Origin: CAWKOH01 sp963851245 | Lineage (GTDB): Bacteria; Actinomycetota; Acidimicrobiia; Acidimicrobiales; Palsa-688 | Assembly (NCBI GenBank): GCA_963851245.1 | Contig: CAWKOH010000016.1 | Span: 151,534-215,533 of the forward strand | Length of the DNA stretch: 64,000 bases | Direction of reading: 5' to 3' | Part shown: in pieces, positions 1 to 9,685 of the stretch | How the letters are laid out: the number at the start of each line of letters is the position of its first letter | Position numbering within the stretch: the first letter of the stretch is position 1 | Notes under the pieces: model-generated | Seen by the model: only the letters and a program-made list of their open reading frames with translations | Database searches by the model: none | What the model was told of the DNA's origin: nothing | Position numbers and translations under genes: made by a program

Positions 1-1
1 C

Positions 2-2384
2 CATATACGGATACTCGGCACGAACGTGTCGTGGAATCAGATGATCGTCATCCTCCTGGCCATCGGTCTTACCTCCGTGCTCTACTTCTTCTTCCGGCGG
101 GTGCGCCTGGGTATCGCGATGCGGGGCGTTGTCGACAATGCCGACCTGCTCGCCCTCACGGGGGAGAGCCCGGTGCGGGTGAGGCGGTGGGCCTGGCTGA
201 TCGGGTCCATGTTCACCTGTCTGGCGGGCCTGATGCTGGCGCCGAACCTGAGCCTCGACCCCTTGTCGATGACCTTGGTTGTGGTGTCCGCCTTCGGTGC
301 GGCCGCCATCGGGCGGTTCTCCAGTCTGCCGTGGTCGTTCGTCGGGGGAATCCTCCTGGGCATCGCCGGCGCCCTGTCGGCGAAATACATCGTCCAGGTC
401 CCGAGCCTGTCTGGCCTTCCACCGTCATTGCCTTTCGCGATCCTGATCCTCGTGCTCGTCTTCACCCCGAAGGCCAAGCTGATGGAAAGAAGGGTGGTGG
501 CCAGCCTCCCCGTCCACACCCCGTACTACGCGCCGACGAGAGTCCGGCTGGCGTTCGGCGGTGCCGTCCTGCTCTTCCTGTTGTTCGTGCCGGGCCTGGT
601 CGGATATCACCTGGTGACCTGGTCCAACTTCCTGATCGAGGTCGTGCTGCTGCTGTCGCTCGGTCTCTTGGTCCGGACATCGGGACAAATCTCCCTGTGC
701 CAGGTCACGTTTGCTGCGATCGGGGCGGTGACGTTCGGGCATCTGAGTCCCCCACCTCCCGTGGTTGGTCGCGCTCCTGGCTGCCATGGCAATTGCGATC
801 CCCATAGGAGCGTTGCTAGCCATACCGGCCATCCGGTTGTCCGGCGTGTTCCTGGCTTTAGCCACGCTCGGATTCGGCGTGTTCGTCGAGCAGATGTTTT
901 ACACGTCGTCGTTCATGTTCGGAGATCTGAACAGCGGGGTGCCTGCCCGCGCCCGCACATCAGTATCGGTGGCTGGCACCTATACACAGACAGAGGCTTC
1001 TATTACCTGCTCTTGATCGCGGCGATCGGGACCATCGCCCTCACGATGGTGATACAGCGCACCCGCCTCGGCCGTTTGCTCCGGGCCTTGTCCGATTCGC
1101 CCCTGGCATTGGAGGCCTACGGGACGTCGATAAACGTCACCCGGCTCATCGTATTCTGCGTCTCGGCTGCACTGGCCAGCCTGGCCGGATGCCTTCTAGC
1201 CATGTTGTTCCATTTTGCCGTATCGACGAACTACGACTACTTCAATTCCCCTCACTCTCCTGGCGGTAGTGGTGATCGCCGTAGCCGGCGATCCCTGGTA
1301 CGCCATAATCGCCGCCTTTGGTGTGGCGATCATTCCCGGCTACTGGACCAATCCGCACGTGACGACGTATCTCCAGATCGTTTTCGGCGTATTTGCCGTC
1401 ATGTTTGCGTTCCAGGCCAACCATCTCCCCACGGTTCCGCTGCAGATCCGGCGACTCCTGGATCGGCTGGGTGGTCGCACGGTGTCTCGGGCCGGCGAGG
1501 ACCCGGAGGAAGCATCCTTCGTTCCACGAGAGGCCGCGTTGGCATCGGCGACGCAATGGCGACCGGTCGGGCTGTCGACCGAGTCGCAGGGCCTGAAGAT
1601 CGACCGTTTAACGGTCCGCTTCGGTGGGGTGACGGCCGTGTCGGACCTGAGTCTGTCAGCGCCCATGGGCGCCATAACCGGGCTGGTCGGTCCCAACGGC
1701 GCCGGGAAGACGACCACCTTCAACGCTTGCTCGGGCCTGGTGAAGCCGGCCGCCGGCCGCATCTTCCTGCACGGCCAGGACGTCTCGAGCGTGGGCCCGG
1801 CCGGCCGGGCCAGACGGGGTCTCGGAAGAACATTCCAGAAGACCGAGCTGTTCGGGTCCTTGACCGTCCGGGAGAACGTGGCCCTCGGACGCGAGGCCAG
1901 GTTGGCCGGGGCCAAGGCCAACCGACAGCTCATCAGCTCTCCGGCGGATCGCCGTCTGATCGGTGGCTTGGTCGACAACGCCTTGGAGCTGGTCGGGATC
2001 GGTCATTTGGCGAAAAAGCAGGCCGGCTTGTTGCCGACGGGTCAGAAGAGGCTGGTCGAGCTGGCTCGAGTGCTGGCCGGCGGTTTCGACCTGCTCCTTC
2101 TGGACGAGCCGTCGGCTGGCCTCGACGTGGGAGAGACGGCCCGGTTCGGCGAGATCGTGACGACTGTCGTGGAGACGTGGGGTATCGGTGTCCTTCTGGT
2201 CGAGCACAACATGAACCTGATCGGCAGCGTCTGCCGGGACGTGTGCGTGGTTGACTTTGGTCAAGTGATCTTTTACGGGTCGGTACCGGAGATGCACCAG
2301 AACGAGCAGGTCAGATTGGCGTACCTCGGCAGCAGCGAGACCGAGCTCGACGCCATCAGCGTCCCGGCCGCTGTGGAGGGATGA
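2..2384 (+). CDS. LivH-LivM-LivG fusion, branched-chain amino acid-type ABC transporter permease/ATPase (5' partial, frameshifted)
   Basis: Membrane permease and cytoplasmic ATPase of a HAAT-family importer, read as one chain. The first ~150 residues match the C-terminal half of LivH, so the gene begins before the window. A LivM-like permease follows to about base 1400, then a LivG ATPase with Walker A GPNGAGKTT (near 1690), an LPTGQKR signature and Walker B LLLLDEPSAGLD. The reading frame changes three times: near 748-753 (a C5 run), near 945-985, and near 1243 (a C4 run). The protein is otherwise well conserved, so sequencing indels are likelier than decay. It overlaps livF by ATGA. The substrate is unknown; context suggests a carboxylate from the catabolic pathway rather than an amino acid. 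No solute-binding protein gene is visible in the window. Confidence 0.8.
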
Positions 2385-3142
2385 CCATGGAACCGTTCGA
2401 AGGAAGCGGGGCCGAAAACGCCACCGTGACCTCCACCGACCCGCTGTTGGCCGTAGACGGATTGACCGCCGGCTACGGGGATACCCTCGTTTTGCGGGAC
2501 GTGAGTCTGTCGGTCGCCCAGGGTGGGGTGGTGGCAGTGCTAGGCCCCAATGGGGCGGGGAAGACGACCCTGCTCAAAGCGGTCTCGGGGCTGCTGCGAC
2601 CGAAGGCGGGCACCATCAGGCTCAACGGCGAGAACATAGAGGGCAAGAGCGCGGACTTCATTGCCCGGCGAGGAATCTGTCACATACCGGAGGGTCGAGG
2701 CATCTTCCCGTCGTTGACCGTGGCCGACAACATCGTCCTGCAGGCCCGCAAGGGAGAAGAGAAGCAGGCCCAGGAGCGGGTGGCGCAAGTCCTTCCCACG
2801 CTCTCGAGCCGTATGCAGCAGGTGGCCGGGAGCTTGAGCGGGGGAGAGCAGCAGGTGCTGGCGTTGGCCAGAGCCTATTTGGCCCGCCCCGCACTCGTCG
2901 TAGTGGACGAGGCATCACTCGGGCTGGCTCCGGTCATCGTGGACCGGGTTTTCGATGCATTGGCGAGAATAGCTGCCGAGGGGACGGCCTTGGTACTGGT
3001 CGAGCAGTACGTAACGCGTGCCTTGTCGCTGGCAGACGACGTCTACCTCCTGGACCGTGGACGGGTGGTGTGGTCGGGTCCTTCCGGCCAAGTCGACGGA
3101 GCAGAGATCGCCAGTCGCTATCTGGGCGTAAGCGGGGCCTAG
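2381..3142 (+). CDS. LivF-type ABC transporter ATP-binding protein
   Basis: Second ATPase of the importer, 253 residues, close to the family's usual ~235 plus a short N-terminal tail. Walker A GPNGAGKTT is at residues 55-63, followed by the signature SLSGGEQQVLALARA, Walker B LVVVDEASLGLAP and an H-loop replaced by VLVEQYV, as is usual in LivF. The start ATG overlaps the stop of the preceding permease/ATPase (ATGA), so the two are probably translationally coupled. It would drive uptake together with the fused LivHMG protein. The next gene (amidohydrolase) follows after a 33-base gap with its own ribosome site, so all are probably one operon. Confidence 0.92.
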   Translation: MTMEPFEGSGAENATVTSTDPLLAVDGLTAGYGDTLVLRDVSLSVAQGGVVAVLGPNGAGKTTLLKAVSGLLRPKAGTIRLNGENIEGKSADFIARRGICHIPEGRGIFPSLTVADNIVLQARKGEEKQAQERVAQVLPTLSSRMQQVAGSLSGGEQQVLALARAYLARPALVVVDEASLGLAPVIVDRVFDALARIAAEGTALVLVEQYVTRALSLADDVYLLDRGRVVWSGPSGQVDGAEIASRYLGVSGA

Positions 3143-3175
3143 CGCAAAGTCGTCGAGAGCAGAGAAGGATGAATC

Positions 3176-4438
3176 GTGATGAGTAGCTATCGCTTGGACT
3201 GGATGATCTCGGTCGACGACCACATCCTTGAACCACCAGGGGTGTGGCAGGATCGCATGCCGTCGAAGTACAAGGCAGCCGCTCCGAAGATGGTTACTGA
3301 AGGCGGAGACGAGTTCTGGCGCTACGAAGGGCGGCTGTTCCCGATCTCCGGGCTCTCGGCGGCAGCCGGCAAGCGCGCCCAGGACATTTCACCCCACGCC
3401 CTGAGGTATGCCGACATGCGTCCCGGCTGCTACGACCCCAACGAACGGCTCGCCGACATGGATGAAGCGGGCGTGATCGCCTCTATCAACTTTCCCAGCT
3501 TTCCGAGGTTCGCCGGCCAGACCTTCATGGAGGGCCACGACCTCCAGCTCGGGGCGCTTTGCATCAAGACGTGGAACGACTGGCTGTTCGAGGAATGGTG
3601 CGGCGTGGCGCCCGGCCGATTCATCCCGGCCACGCTCATACCGTTCTGGGACGTCGACGCTTCGGTGGCCGAGATCTACCGGTGCGCGTTTCTTGGGTCA
3701 AGAGGGATCATCTTCTCGGAGAACCCGGCGAAGCTGACCTTCAAAGGCCAGCGACTCCCCTCGATTCACAGTGCGGATGGCCACTGGGACCCAGTGTGGA
3801 GCGCCTTGGAGGAAACCGAGCTTCCTCTCTTGATGCACTACGGGTCCTCGTCAAACATGCAGAAGACGGCCGACGATGCTCCCTATCTGGTCTCGCTAGC
3901 CTCGAACAGCTTCATACTGCCCATTTCCACCACCCTGGACTGGATCTTCAGCGGGGTGCTAGGCCGCTTTCCGAAGCTCAAGCTGTGTATGTCCGAGTCG
4001 CAGATCGGTTGGATCGCGCCGACGCTGGAGCGAGCGGAGTACGTGATGAGAATTCAGGGCGACTGGAACCGGAGGTACTACCGGCAGGGGACGATGGCCG
4101 ACCACCAGCGTGGAGACGGTGGTCTCGTCGAGCGTGAGAGGCCCCTCTTCGAGGATGATCGGACGCCGTCGGAGATATTCGCCGATCAAATATTTGCTTG
4201 CTTCTTCGAGGATTTCGCGGGGGTCCGTGCTCTCGAGGGTTCATCGCTCGTGAACAACATCATGATCGAGATGGACTATCCCCACTCTGACTCGACGTGG
4301 CCCAATTCCTTGGCCCGGGCCTTGGAACAGGTAAAAGCCCTCCACGAGAAGGAGCAATGGCAGGTGCTCGCCGGTAACGCCATACGGCTTCACAGATTCG
4401 AGCCGTCCTACCCCATGCCCGAGCGGGACTCAGATTGA
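3176..4438 (+). CDS. Amidohydrolase family 2 (Amidohydro_2) metal-dependent hydrolase
   Basis: TIM-barrel hydrolase or decarboxylase of the ACMSD / gamma-resorcylate decarboxylase type, 420 residues. Visible metal-site elements are VDDHILEPP near the N terminus, the mid-barrel LLMHYGSS histidine, and MDYPHSDSTWP near the end, a hallmark of this subfamily. Members hydrolyse or decarboxylate cyclic and aromatic acids; the substrate here is not evident. GTG at 3176 and ATG at 3179 are both served by AGAAGGA at 3163-3169. Its TGA overlaps the TTG start of the next gene, so it is coupled to the SDR-CMD fusion. A second paralogue lies at 13185. Confidence 0.88.
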   Translation: MMSSYRLDWMISVDDHILEPPGVWQDRMPSKYKAAAPKMVTEGGDEFWRYEGRLFPISGLSAAAGKRAQDISPHALRYADMRPGCYDPNERLADMDEAGVIASINFPSFPRFAGQTFMEGHDLQLGALCIKTWNDWLFEEWCGVAPGRFIPATLIPFWDVDASVAEIYRCAFLGSRGIIFSENPAKLTFKGQRLPSIHSADGHWDPVWSALEETELPLLMHYGSSSNMQKTADDAPYLVSLASNSFILPISTTLDWIFSGVLGRFPKLKLCMSESQIGWIAPTLERAEYVMRIQGDWNRRYYRQGTMADHQRGDGGLVERERPLFEDDRTPSEIFADQIFACFFEDFAGVRALEGSSLVNNIMIEMDYPHSDSTWPNSLARALEQVKALHEKEQWQVLAGNAIRLHRFEPSYPMPERDSD

Positions 4439-5841
4439 AGGAAGAGCCCCTTCCCATCAAGGAACTCAGGTTCGACGGCCGGGTAGTCGTCATAACCGGA
4501 GCGGGGCGGGGCATCGGGAGTGCTTACGCCACCCTGCTGGCCGCCCGGGGCGCCTCCGTGGTGGTGAACGACCTCGGTGCTGAGGTTGACGGCACCGGTC
4601 GGTCGACGGGCCCGGCGACCGAAGTGGTGTCCGGGATCGTGTCCGCCGGCGGCCAGGCCATCGCCAACGCCAGCGACATAAGCACCGAGTCGGGCGTCCG
4701 CCAACTCGTCCAGGACGCTCATTTCGCCTTCGGCCCGGTTGACGTGGTCGTCCACAATGCTGGTTTCAACATCGGCGACCTCGACCCCATCTTCGACGTG
4801 CACGTCAGGGCCGCCTGGATGTTGACCGAAGAGGTATGGCCCGAAATGGTGGAGCGAGGCTACGGCCGCATCGTTCTGACAACGTCTTCGGCGGGGAGCT
4901 ACGGCGATGGAACCGGTCCCGGGCTCAACCCCAAACAAGCGTACGTGACGGCGAAGGCCGCGGTGGTCGGACTGACGAAAGCCCTGGCCGTCCGCGGCCG
5001 GCCGGCGAACATCCTCGCCAACGCCGTGTCGCCATCCGCCTACACCCGGCTCGTGGGCCTGAACCGGGGCATCATCAACACCCGGGCCGGAGCGCCCCCG
5101 CCCGATGCGGCGATCGAATTTTCGAGAGCCAACTCTCCCGCCCACCTGGTGGCGGCCGGCGCCCTGTTCATGATGCACGAGTCCTGTGAAGTCACCGGAC
5201 GGGTGTTCAACATCGGGGCCGGGCGGGTGGCGGAGGTCTTCACCGGAGTGACACGTGGGTATGTGGCGCCCGGCGAGCTGTCCCCCGAGGAGGTGGTGGC
5301 GAACTTCGGGCAGGTCCTTGATAGAACCGATTCGAACACTCCCGTAGATCTGGGTGATCACGGTGTGTGGGTCCGGAAGGTCCTGGCCGAAGGAAAGGCC
5401 GGCCAGGGTGCCCGGGCCGGAGCGCTTCACGCCGCGCTCGCTACGGTACCCACCGTCGCCCAGTCCCAGCACGCTCTGCGCCGCCACATCGTCACCGGTC
5501 TGGCGCCTCGAACCGTCGAGTTGGTGATCCTGCGACACGCAGCTCTGACCAAAAATGACTACTGCTGGTCCCACCACCAAGAGGTGGCCCTCCAGGCCGG
5601 CCTGTCTGCGGAAGAGATCCAGGCCATCGGCGCGGCGCGGACCCCGCCACCAGACGGTGAGGACCGACTCCTGCTCCAGCTGGTCGACGCCGCGGTGGCT
5701 GGAGAAGTGGGACCTGAATTGCGATCAGCGAGCCGAGAGATGTTCGGCGAGGACGGCTTCCTGCGCATCCTCATGCTGGTTGGTTACTACTCCATGGTCG
5801 GCGCCGCCCGGGCCGGCCTGGGCATCGCCGAGGACCCCTGA
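4435..5841 (+). CDS. Short-chain dehydrogenase fused to a carboxymuconolactone decarboxylase (CMD/AhpD-like) domain
   Basis: Two-domain enzyme of 468 residues. Residues ~1-290 are an SDR with cofactor loop TGAGRGIG, NAG motif HNAGFN, a TTSSAG serine and catalytic YVTAK, resembling the (3R)-hydroxyacyl-CoA dehydrogenase type. After a linker, residues ~330-450 are a CMD-like domain with KNDYCWSHHQEVALQAG. It has one Cys and the HH pair, so not the CxxC of peroxidatic AhpD. The SDR would oxidise a hydroxy or CoA-bound intermediate. The CMD part suggests decarboxylation or lactone chemistry on the product, or a structural role. The TTG start overlaps the preceding TGA. I do not recognise this fusion as a named family. 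Confidence 0.82.
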   Translation: MKEEPLPIKELRFDGRVVVITGAGRGIGSAYATLLAARGASVVVNDLGAEVDGTGRSTGPATEVVSGIVSAGGQAIANASDISTESGVRQLVQDAHFAFGPVDVVVHNAGFNIGDLDPIFDVHVRAAWMLTEEVWPEMVERGYGRIVLTTSSAGSYGDGTGPGLNPKQAYVTAKAAVVGLTKALAVRGRPANILANAVSPSAYTRLVGLNRGIINTRAGAPPPDAAIEFSRANSPAHLVAAGALFMMHESCEVTGRVFNIGAGRVAEVFTGVTRGYVAPGELSPEEVVANFGQVLDRTDSNTPVDLGDHGVWVRKVLAEGKAGQGARAGALHAALATVPTVAQSQHALRRHIVTGLAPRTVELVILRHAALTKNDYCWSHHQEVALQAGLSAEEIQAIGAARTPPPDGEDRLLLQLVDAAVAGEVGPELRSASREMFGEDGFLRILMLVGYYSMVGAARAGLGIAEDP

Positions 5842-5936
5842 CCCGATCAGCTCATCGAGCCAATCCACTCGAGCCCCCACGCCTGCCGGCCTCCCGGCGC
5901 CCGCCCAGCGCACCGGAGCGATAGCTGACTTTGCGG

Positions 5937-6701
5937 TCAGGTAGCTCTCATCCGAAGGGCGCCGTCCAGACGGATGGACTCCCCATTGAGCATCGGATTG
6001 TCGATAACCGCCAGCGTCAGCCGAGCGAATTCGTCTGGTCTACCCAACCTGGTGGGGTGCGGCATGTCGGCTGCAAACCTAACCTTGAACTCGTCGCTTC
6101 CGCCGCCGAGCATGGGAGTATCAAAGGGGCCGGGCGCGATCGAACAGACTCGAATAGCGCGCTCGGCCAGATCCCGCGCCGCAACGAAGGTCATCGCCAC
6201 GACGCCTGCCTTCGACGCCGCATACGGGAGTTGCCCGATCCGGCCGTCCCAGGCGGCCACCGAGCCGGTGAGCACGAATACCCCTCGATCTCCGTCCAGA
6301 GGCTCGTTCTTCACCATATGAGCGGCTGCAAACCTCAGCACGTTGAACGTTCCGATGGTGTTCACCCTCAACACTGTCTCGAACAACTCGAGGTCGCCGG
6401 GGCTTCCATCAGGCTCGAGAACGCGGACCCTTCCGCCCCTTCCAGCGCAGTGTATTACCGTGCGAACCGGCCCATTCTGTACGGCCACCTGGCATGCTCT
6501 GGACACGTCCTCGGCATCGGTAACGTCGCCGGCACTGAACACCACCCCGTCTCCGAACTGATCGGCAACGCGCTTCCCGTCGGAGTCTGCAAGGTCCAGG
6601 ATCGTCACGTTTGCGCCTCGCTCGCGTAGGCGCTCGACGGTCGCCAAGCCGAGGCCCGAGGCTCCCCCCGTTACGATAGCCGATGTCCCGGTCAGGTCCA
6701 T
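5937..6701 (-). CDS. SDR family oxidoreductase, HSD17B10-like 3-hydroxyacyl-CoA dehydrogenase
   Basis: Cytosolic NAD-dependent short-chain dehydrogenase of 254 residues. The glycine loop is TGGASGLGLAT, the acidic cofactor residue is in LDLADS, the active serine is in LTGSVAAWDG, and the catalytic pair is YAASK. The closest pattern is the type-2 3-hydroxyacyl-CoA dehydrogenase (HSD10) group, which acts in beta-oxidation-like steps on branched, cyclic or steroid substrates. The ATG at 6701 is chosen because the SDR fold starts immediately (MDLTGTSAIVTGG); the 62 upstream open codons have no similarity. It sits 35 bases downstream of the LLM oxidoreductase gene on the same strand, probably one operon under the palindrome at 8020. 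Confidence 0.88.
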   Translation of the reverse strand: MDLTGTSAIVTGGASGLGLATVERLRERGANVTILDLADSDGKRVADQFGDGVVFSAGDVTDAEDVSRACQVAVQNGPVRTVIHCAGRGGRVRVLEPDGSPGDLELFETVLRVNTIGTFNVLRFAAAHMVKNEPLDGDRGVFVLTGSVAAWDGRIGQLPYAASKAGVVAMTFVAARDLAERAIRVCSIAPGPFDTPMLGGGSDEFKVRFAADMPHPTRLGRPDEFARLTLAVIDNPMLNGESIRLDGALRMRAT

Positions 6702-6736
6702 CAGAGCCGACTCCCCATCAGTGACAACTCCCTGCC

Positions 6737-7801
6737 TCACATTTCCTGCACGGTGGGAAGTACTTCCTCGGCATAGGTTCCAAGATTGGCCCGTGACTCG
6801 CCCAGTGGCATTCCTGAATAAGAGAAGAAGTTGAGCAAGGTGTCGCAACCCAGGGATTGGCGAATCCAGTCGATCTTTGCCAGGCACTCAGATGGTGTAC
6901 CGAAGACGTGCAGATCCGAGTAGAACTTGGCCGCCTCTTCTGTCCCGTCGGATGTGATTCGGGCCGAGACCTTGGCGTAGTAACCGTAGCCCTTCTGGTC
7001 GGCGAAGTGGGACCCACCTAACTCGTAATGTTCCATCACCCGGCGGTAGTACCGGCGATTGTAGAAGTCCCCCCGCTCGTGAGCGAGACCCCTGTCACGA
7101 TTGCAGTACGTGTGGACGGCGACGATGGGGGAGGGAATCTCCCTGTTCGGGTGATGGGTGGCGAACTCGTCCCTGTACATCTCCAGCTCTTGGGCGACCG
7201 TGGGCCACGGCTTCTGTGGGATGATAATGAGTCCTGCTCCCAGCCGAGCCATGACCTTGACGGATTCCGGCGACACAGCTGCTCCGTAGGTCCGTCCGAC
7301 GAACGAATCGGTAGGCCGCGGACGGACTTCCCGCTTGGGGATCGAAATGTACTCGCCGGAAGCCTCGATAAAGCCGTTCTCGAGGGCCGCCAGCAAGGCC
7401 TCCGCGGCTTCGTCGAACACCTCTCGAGAGGTCGACATGTCAGCCCCGAGACCCTCGAACTCCATCCGCCCGAGTCCCCGACCGACTCCCAGGCGAAACC
7501 TTCCATGCGACAGGTTGTCGATCATTCCTATCTCGCCGACAAGGCGGGCCGTGTTGTGCCACGGCAGGACCACGACCATCGCTCCCAGCTCGACCCGGTC
7601 GGTCTTGCCCGCCATATGGGCCAGGAACTGCAAAGGGCTCGGGATCATCGAGTATTCCGTGAAGTGGTGCTCGGTCGCCCACACTGAATCGAATCCCAAG
7701 GGCTCAGCCATGCTGGCCAGCTCGACTTCGTCGCGGTAGATCTCCTGGTCGGAACCGTCCCGGTCCGTTCCCATGAAGAAGAAGCTCAATCCTGTCTTCA
7801 T
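6737..7801 (-). CDS. LLM class flavin-dependent oxidoreductase (luciferase-like)
   Basis: Luciferase-like TIM-barrel protein, 354 residues. It begins MKTGLSFFFMGTDRDGSDQ with the typical substrate-facing first strand, followed by WATEHHFTEYSM, HMAGKTDRVELGAMVVVLP and GVGRGLGRMEFEG, which are standard for the bacterial luciferase superfamily. Such enzymes use FMNH2 or F420 for monooxygenation or hydride transfer. Which cofactor is used cannot be told here, and no flavin reductase gene is adjacent. First gene of a minus-strand operon with the SDR at 5937. Its start is 219 bases from the palindrome at 8020, shared with the divergent ThDP enzyme. Likely an oxygenation step of the pathway. Confidence 0.9.
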   Translation of the reverse strand: MKTGLSFFFMGTDRDGSDQEIYRDEVELASMAEPLGFDSVWATEHHFTEYSMIPSPLQFLAHMAGKTDRVELGAMVVVLPWHNTARLVGEIGMIDNLSHGRFRLGVGRGLGRMEFEGLGADMSTSREVFDEAAEALLAALENGFIEASGEYISIPKREVRPRPTDSFVGRTYGAAVSPESVKVMARLGAGLIIIPQKPWPTVAQELEMYRDEFATHHPNREIPSPIVAVHTYCNRDRGLAHERGDFYNRRYYRRVMEHYELGGSHFADQKGYGYYAKVSARITSDGTEEAAKFYSDLHVFGTPSECLAKIDWIRQSLGCDTLLNFFSYSGMPLGESRANLGTYAEEVLPTVQEM

Positions 7802-8019
7802 CTGCTTCCTTGCCTTCTGAACGCCTTCTGGTCCCCGCCTGGTTCGCCAGGCTCCTTGGCCGGAGAAGCCTCAGGACGAGGTTTGCAGACCCTTTCATCG
7901 ACCAGGCTGGCCAGGTCGAGGTGACATCAGCCGGTCAGCGCCTGAAGCGCGATACCTCGATCCCTGAATCGACTATCTCGGACATCACCAATGAAGAGTA
8001 CAACTGGACCGGGCCGGGT

Positions 8020-8037
8020 GTCAACATTCATGTTGAT
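8020..8037. promoter_or_regulatory. Regulon palindrome 1 (GTCAACATTCATGTTGAT)
   Basis: 18-bp near-perfect inverted repeat between the divergent LLM operon and the ThDP-enzyme operon, 31 bases before the ATG at 8069. It matches the shared pattern GTCAACA-N4-TGTTGAC also found at 11354, 13072, 16831, 19961 and 23484. Inferred operator for the TetR protein at 12232. Confidence 0.75.
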
Positions 8038-8068
8038 TATTGCGGAGGCGGGCGGTACACTTCTGATC

Positions 8069-9685
8069 ATGTGGGTCCACGAGGCGCTGGCCGCGGCCCT
8101 TTCCGATTTGGGGGTCGAAGCTCTTTTCGGCCTCATCGGGGATTCGAACCTGTTCATGGTTGACGACTTCGTTCGCCAGCGCCACGGGACCTACATCTCT
8201 GCGGTGCACGAGTCTGGTGCAGTCATGATGGCGCACGGCTACTCGAGTCGCTCCGGGCGCCTCGGGGCGGCGACCGTTACCCAGGGACCGGGCCTGACGA
8301 ACACAGCGACGGCGCTGGTCGAAGCGGTGCGTAGCGGCACGCCGATGATCCTCCTGGTGGGTGACACCGCTCCCAGCAACACGCTGAACCCACAATCGTT
8401 GGCCCAGCTCCCGTTCGTCGCCAGCACCGGCGCCGGCTACGTAGCTGTCTCCTCCGCCGACTTGGCCGTCACCTCGGTGCGGGGGGCCGCGGCCACGGCC
8501 CTCCTCGAGCAGCGACCAGTCGTAGTCAACTGCCCAACGGAGTTCCAGTGGCAGGAAGTCGAGTACGCCCCATCGGACCCTGCCGCGCCGACCGGGCGGC
8601 CCGGGGACCCGACCGATGCCGAGCTTGACGCTGCTGTCGGTGTCATCGCAACGGCCCGCCGACCAGTGCTATTGGTCGGCCACGGAGTGATCCAAGCCGG
8701 AGCAGAGCAAAGCGCCCTTCAGCTGGCTGAGCGTATCGGGGGACCGATAGCCACGACCCTGCGGACCCGGGGGCTATACCGGGCCTCTGACGGGTGCCTC
8801 GGAGTATTCGGCACACTATCCACCGACACCGGGGCCGAGCTGATAGCAGAGTCTGACTGCGTGATTGCCCTCGGCGCCTCATTGAACACGTGGACCACGG
8901 CACGGAACGGCCTCTTGAAAGACAAGGCCCTCGTGCACGTGGACTCTGACCCGAATCACATCGGGCGATATGCCCCCGTCACCGCCGGAATCGTGGCCGA
9001 CGTCGAGTCCACGACTCAGGCCATCCGCCGGTGGCTCGACTACGGGGAGATCGCCCCGTCCAGCTTCCGAGCCCAGGCCCTGGACCAACTGGATGAAGCG
9101 TCGATCCGCTGGGAAGCGAGAGTCGCGGACGGCTACAACCTGGGTTCCGTAGTCAACGAGATAGTCCGCGTCCTCCCGGCTGACTCGACAATCGCCTTCG
9201 ACGGTGGCCGCTTCCTTGGCGAAGCGTTCAAATACGCGGCGGCGAAAGCACCCCGCCACCAGGTCCTGTCGACTTCATTCGGGGCGGTCGGACTCGGCAT
9301 GGGCGCAGCCATTGGGGCCGCCGCGGCTGCTCCCGGTGGCACCACGCTTCTCATAACCGGAGACGGCGGATTCATGATGAGTGGTCTGGCGGAGTTGCCG
9401 TCAGCCGCCCGCTCTGGGCACCCTCTAGTGGTTGTCATCTGCAACGACGGCTCGTACGGCGCGGAGTACGACCAGTTCGTCACCAAAGGTATGAATCCCG
9501 AGCTGTCGCTGTTCCAGTGGCCGTCCTTCGCGGACACCGCCAACGCCGTGGGAGCGATCGGAATCACTGTCGAGGGGGAAGCCGACGTCGAGGCAGCCGT
9601 GAAGGTGTTAGCTGACCTTCCGGAGCAATCGGTTGTCGTAGACGTCCGCATAGGTCCCGGTGACATTCCGGAGGTGCCACACTGA
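8069..9685 (+). CDS. ThDP-dependent enzyme, acetolactate synthase / benzoylformate decarboxylase-like
   Basis: Thiamine-diphosphate enzyme of 538 residues with the three usual domains. The catalytic glutamate is Glu48 in AVHESGAVMMAHGYS. The central domain is intact, and the cofactor motif runs from GDGGFMM (near residue 430) to VVICND. It could decarboxylate a 2-oxo acid or cleave a C-C bond next to a carbonyl. The ATG at 8069 is preferred over an upstream ATG at 7991, because the family starts right at the WVHEALAAAL helix and the operator at 8020-8037 would otherwise lie inside the gene. It is followed directly by the CoA ligase (CTGA overlap), so its aldehyde or acid product may feed thioester formation. 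Confidence 0.87.
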   Translation: MWVHEALAAALSDLGVEALFGLIGDSNLFMVDDFVRQRHGTYISAVHESGAVMMAHGYSSRSGRLGAATVTQGPGLTNTATALVEAVRSGTPMILLVGDTAPSNTLNPQSLAQLPFVASTGAGYVAVSSADLAVTSVRGAAATALLEQRPVVVNCPTEFQWQEVEYAPSDPAAPTGRPGDPTDAELDAAVGVIATARRPVLLVGHGVIQAGAEQSALQLAERIGGPIATTLRTRGLYRASDGCLGVFGTLSTDTGAELIAESDCVIALGASLNTWTTARNGLLKDKALVHVDSDPNHIGRYAPVTAGIVADVESTTQAIRRWLDYGEIAPSSFRAQALDQLDEASIRWEARVADGYNLGSVVNEIVRVLPADSTIAFDGGRFLGEAFKYAAAKAPRHQVLSTSFGAVGLGMGAAIGAAAAAPGGTTLLITGDGGFMMSGLAELPSAARSGHPLVVVICNDGSYGAEYDQFVTKGMNPELSLFQWPSFADTANAVGAIGITVEGEADVEAAVKVLADLPEQSVVVDVRIGPGDIPEVPH

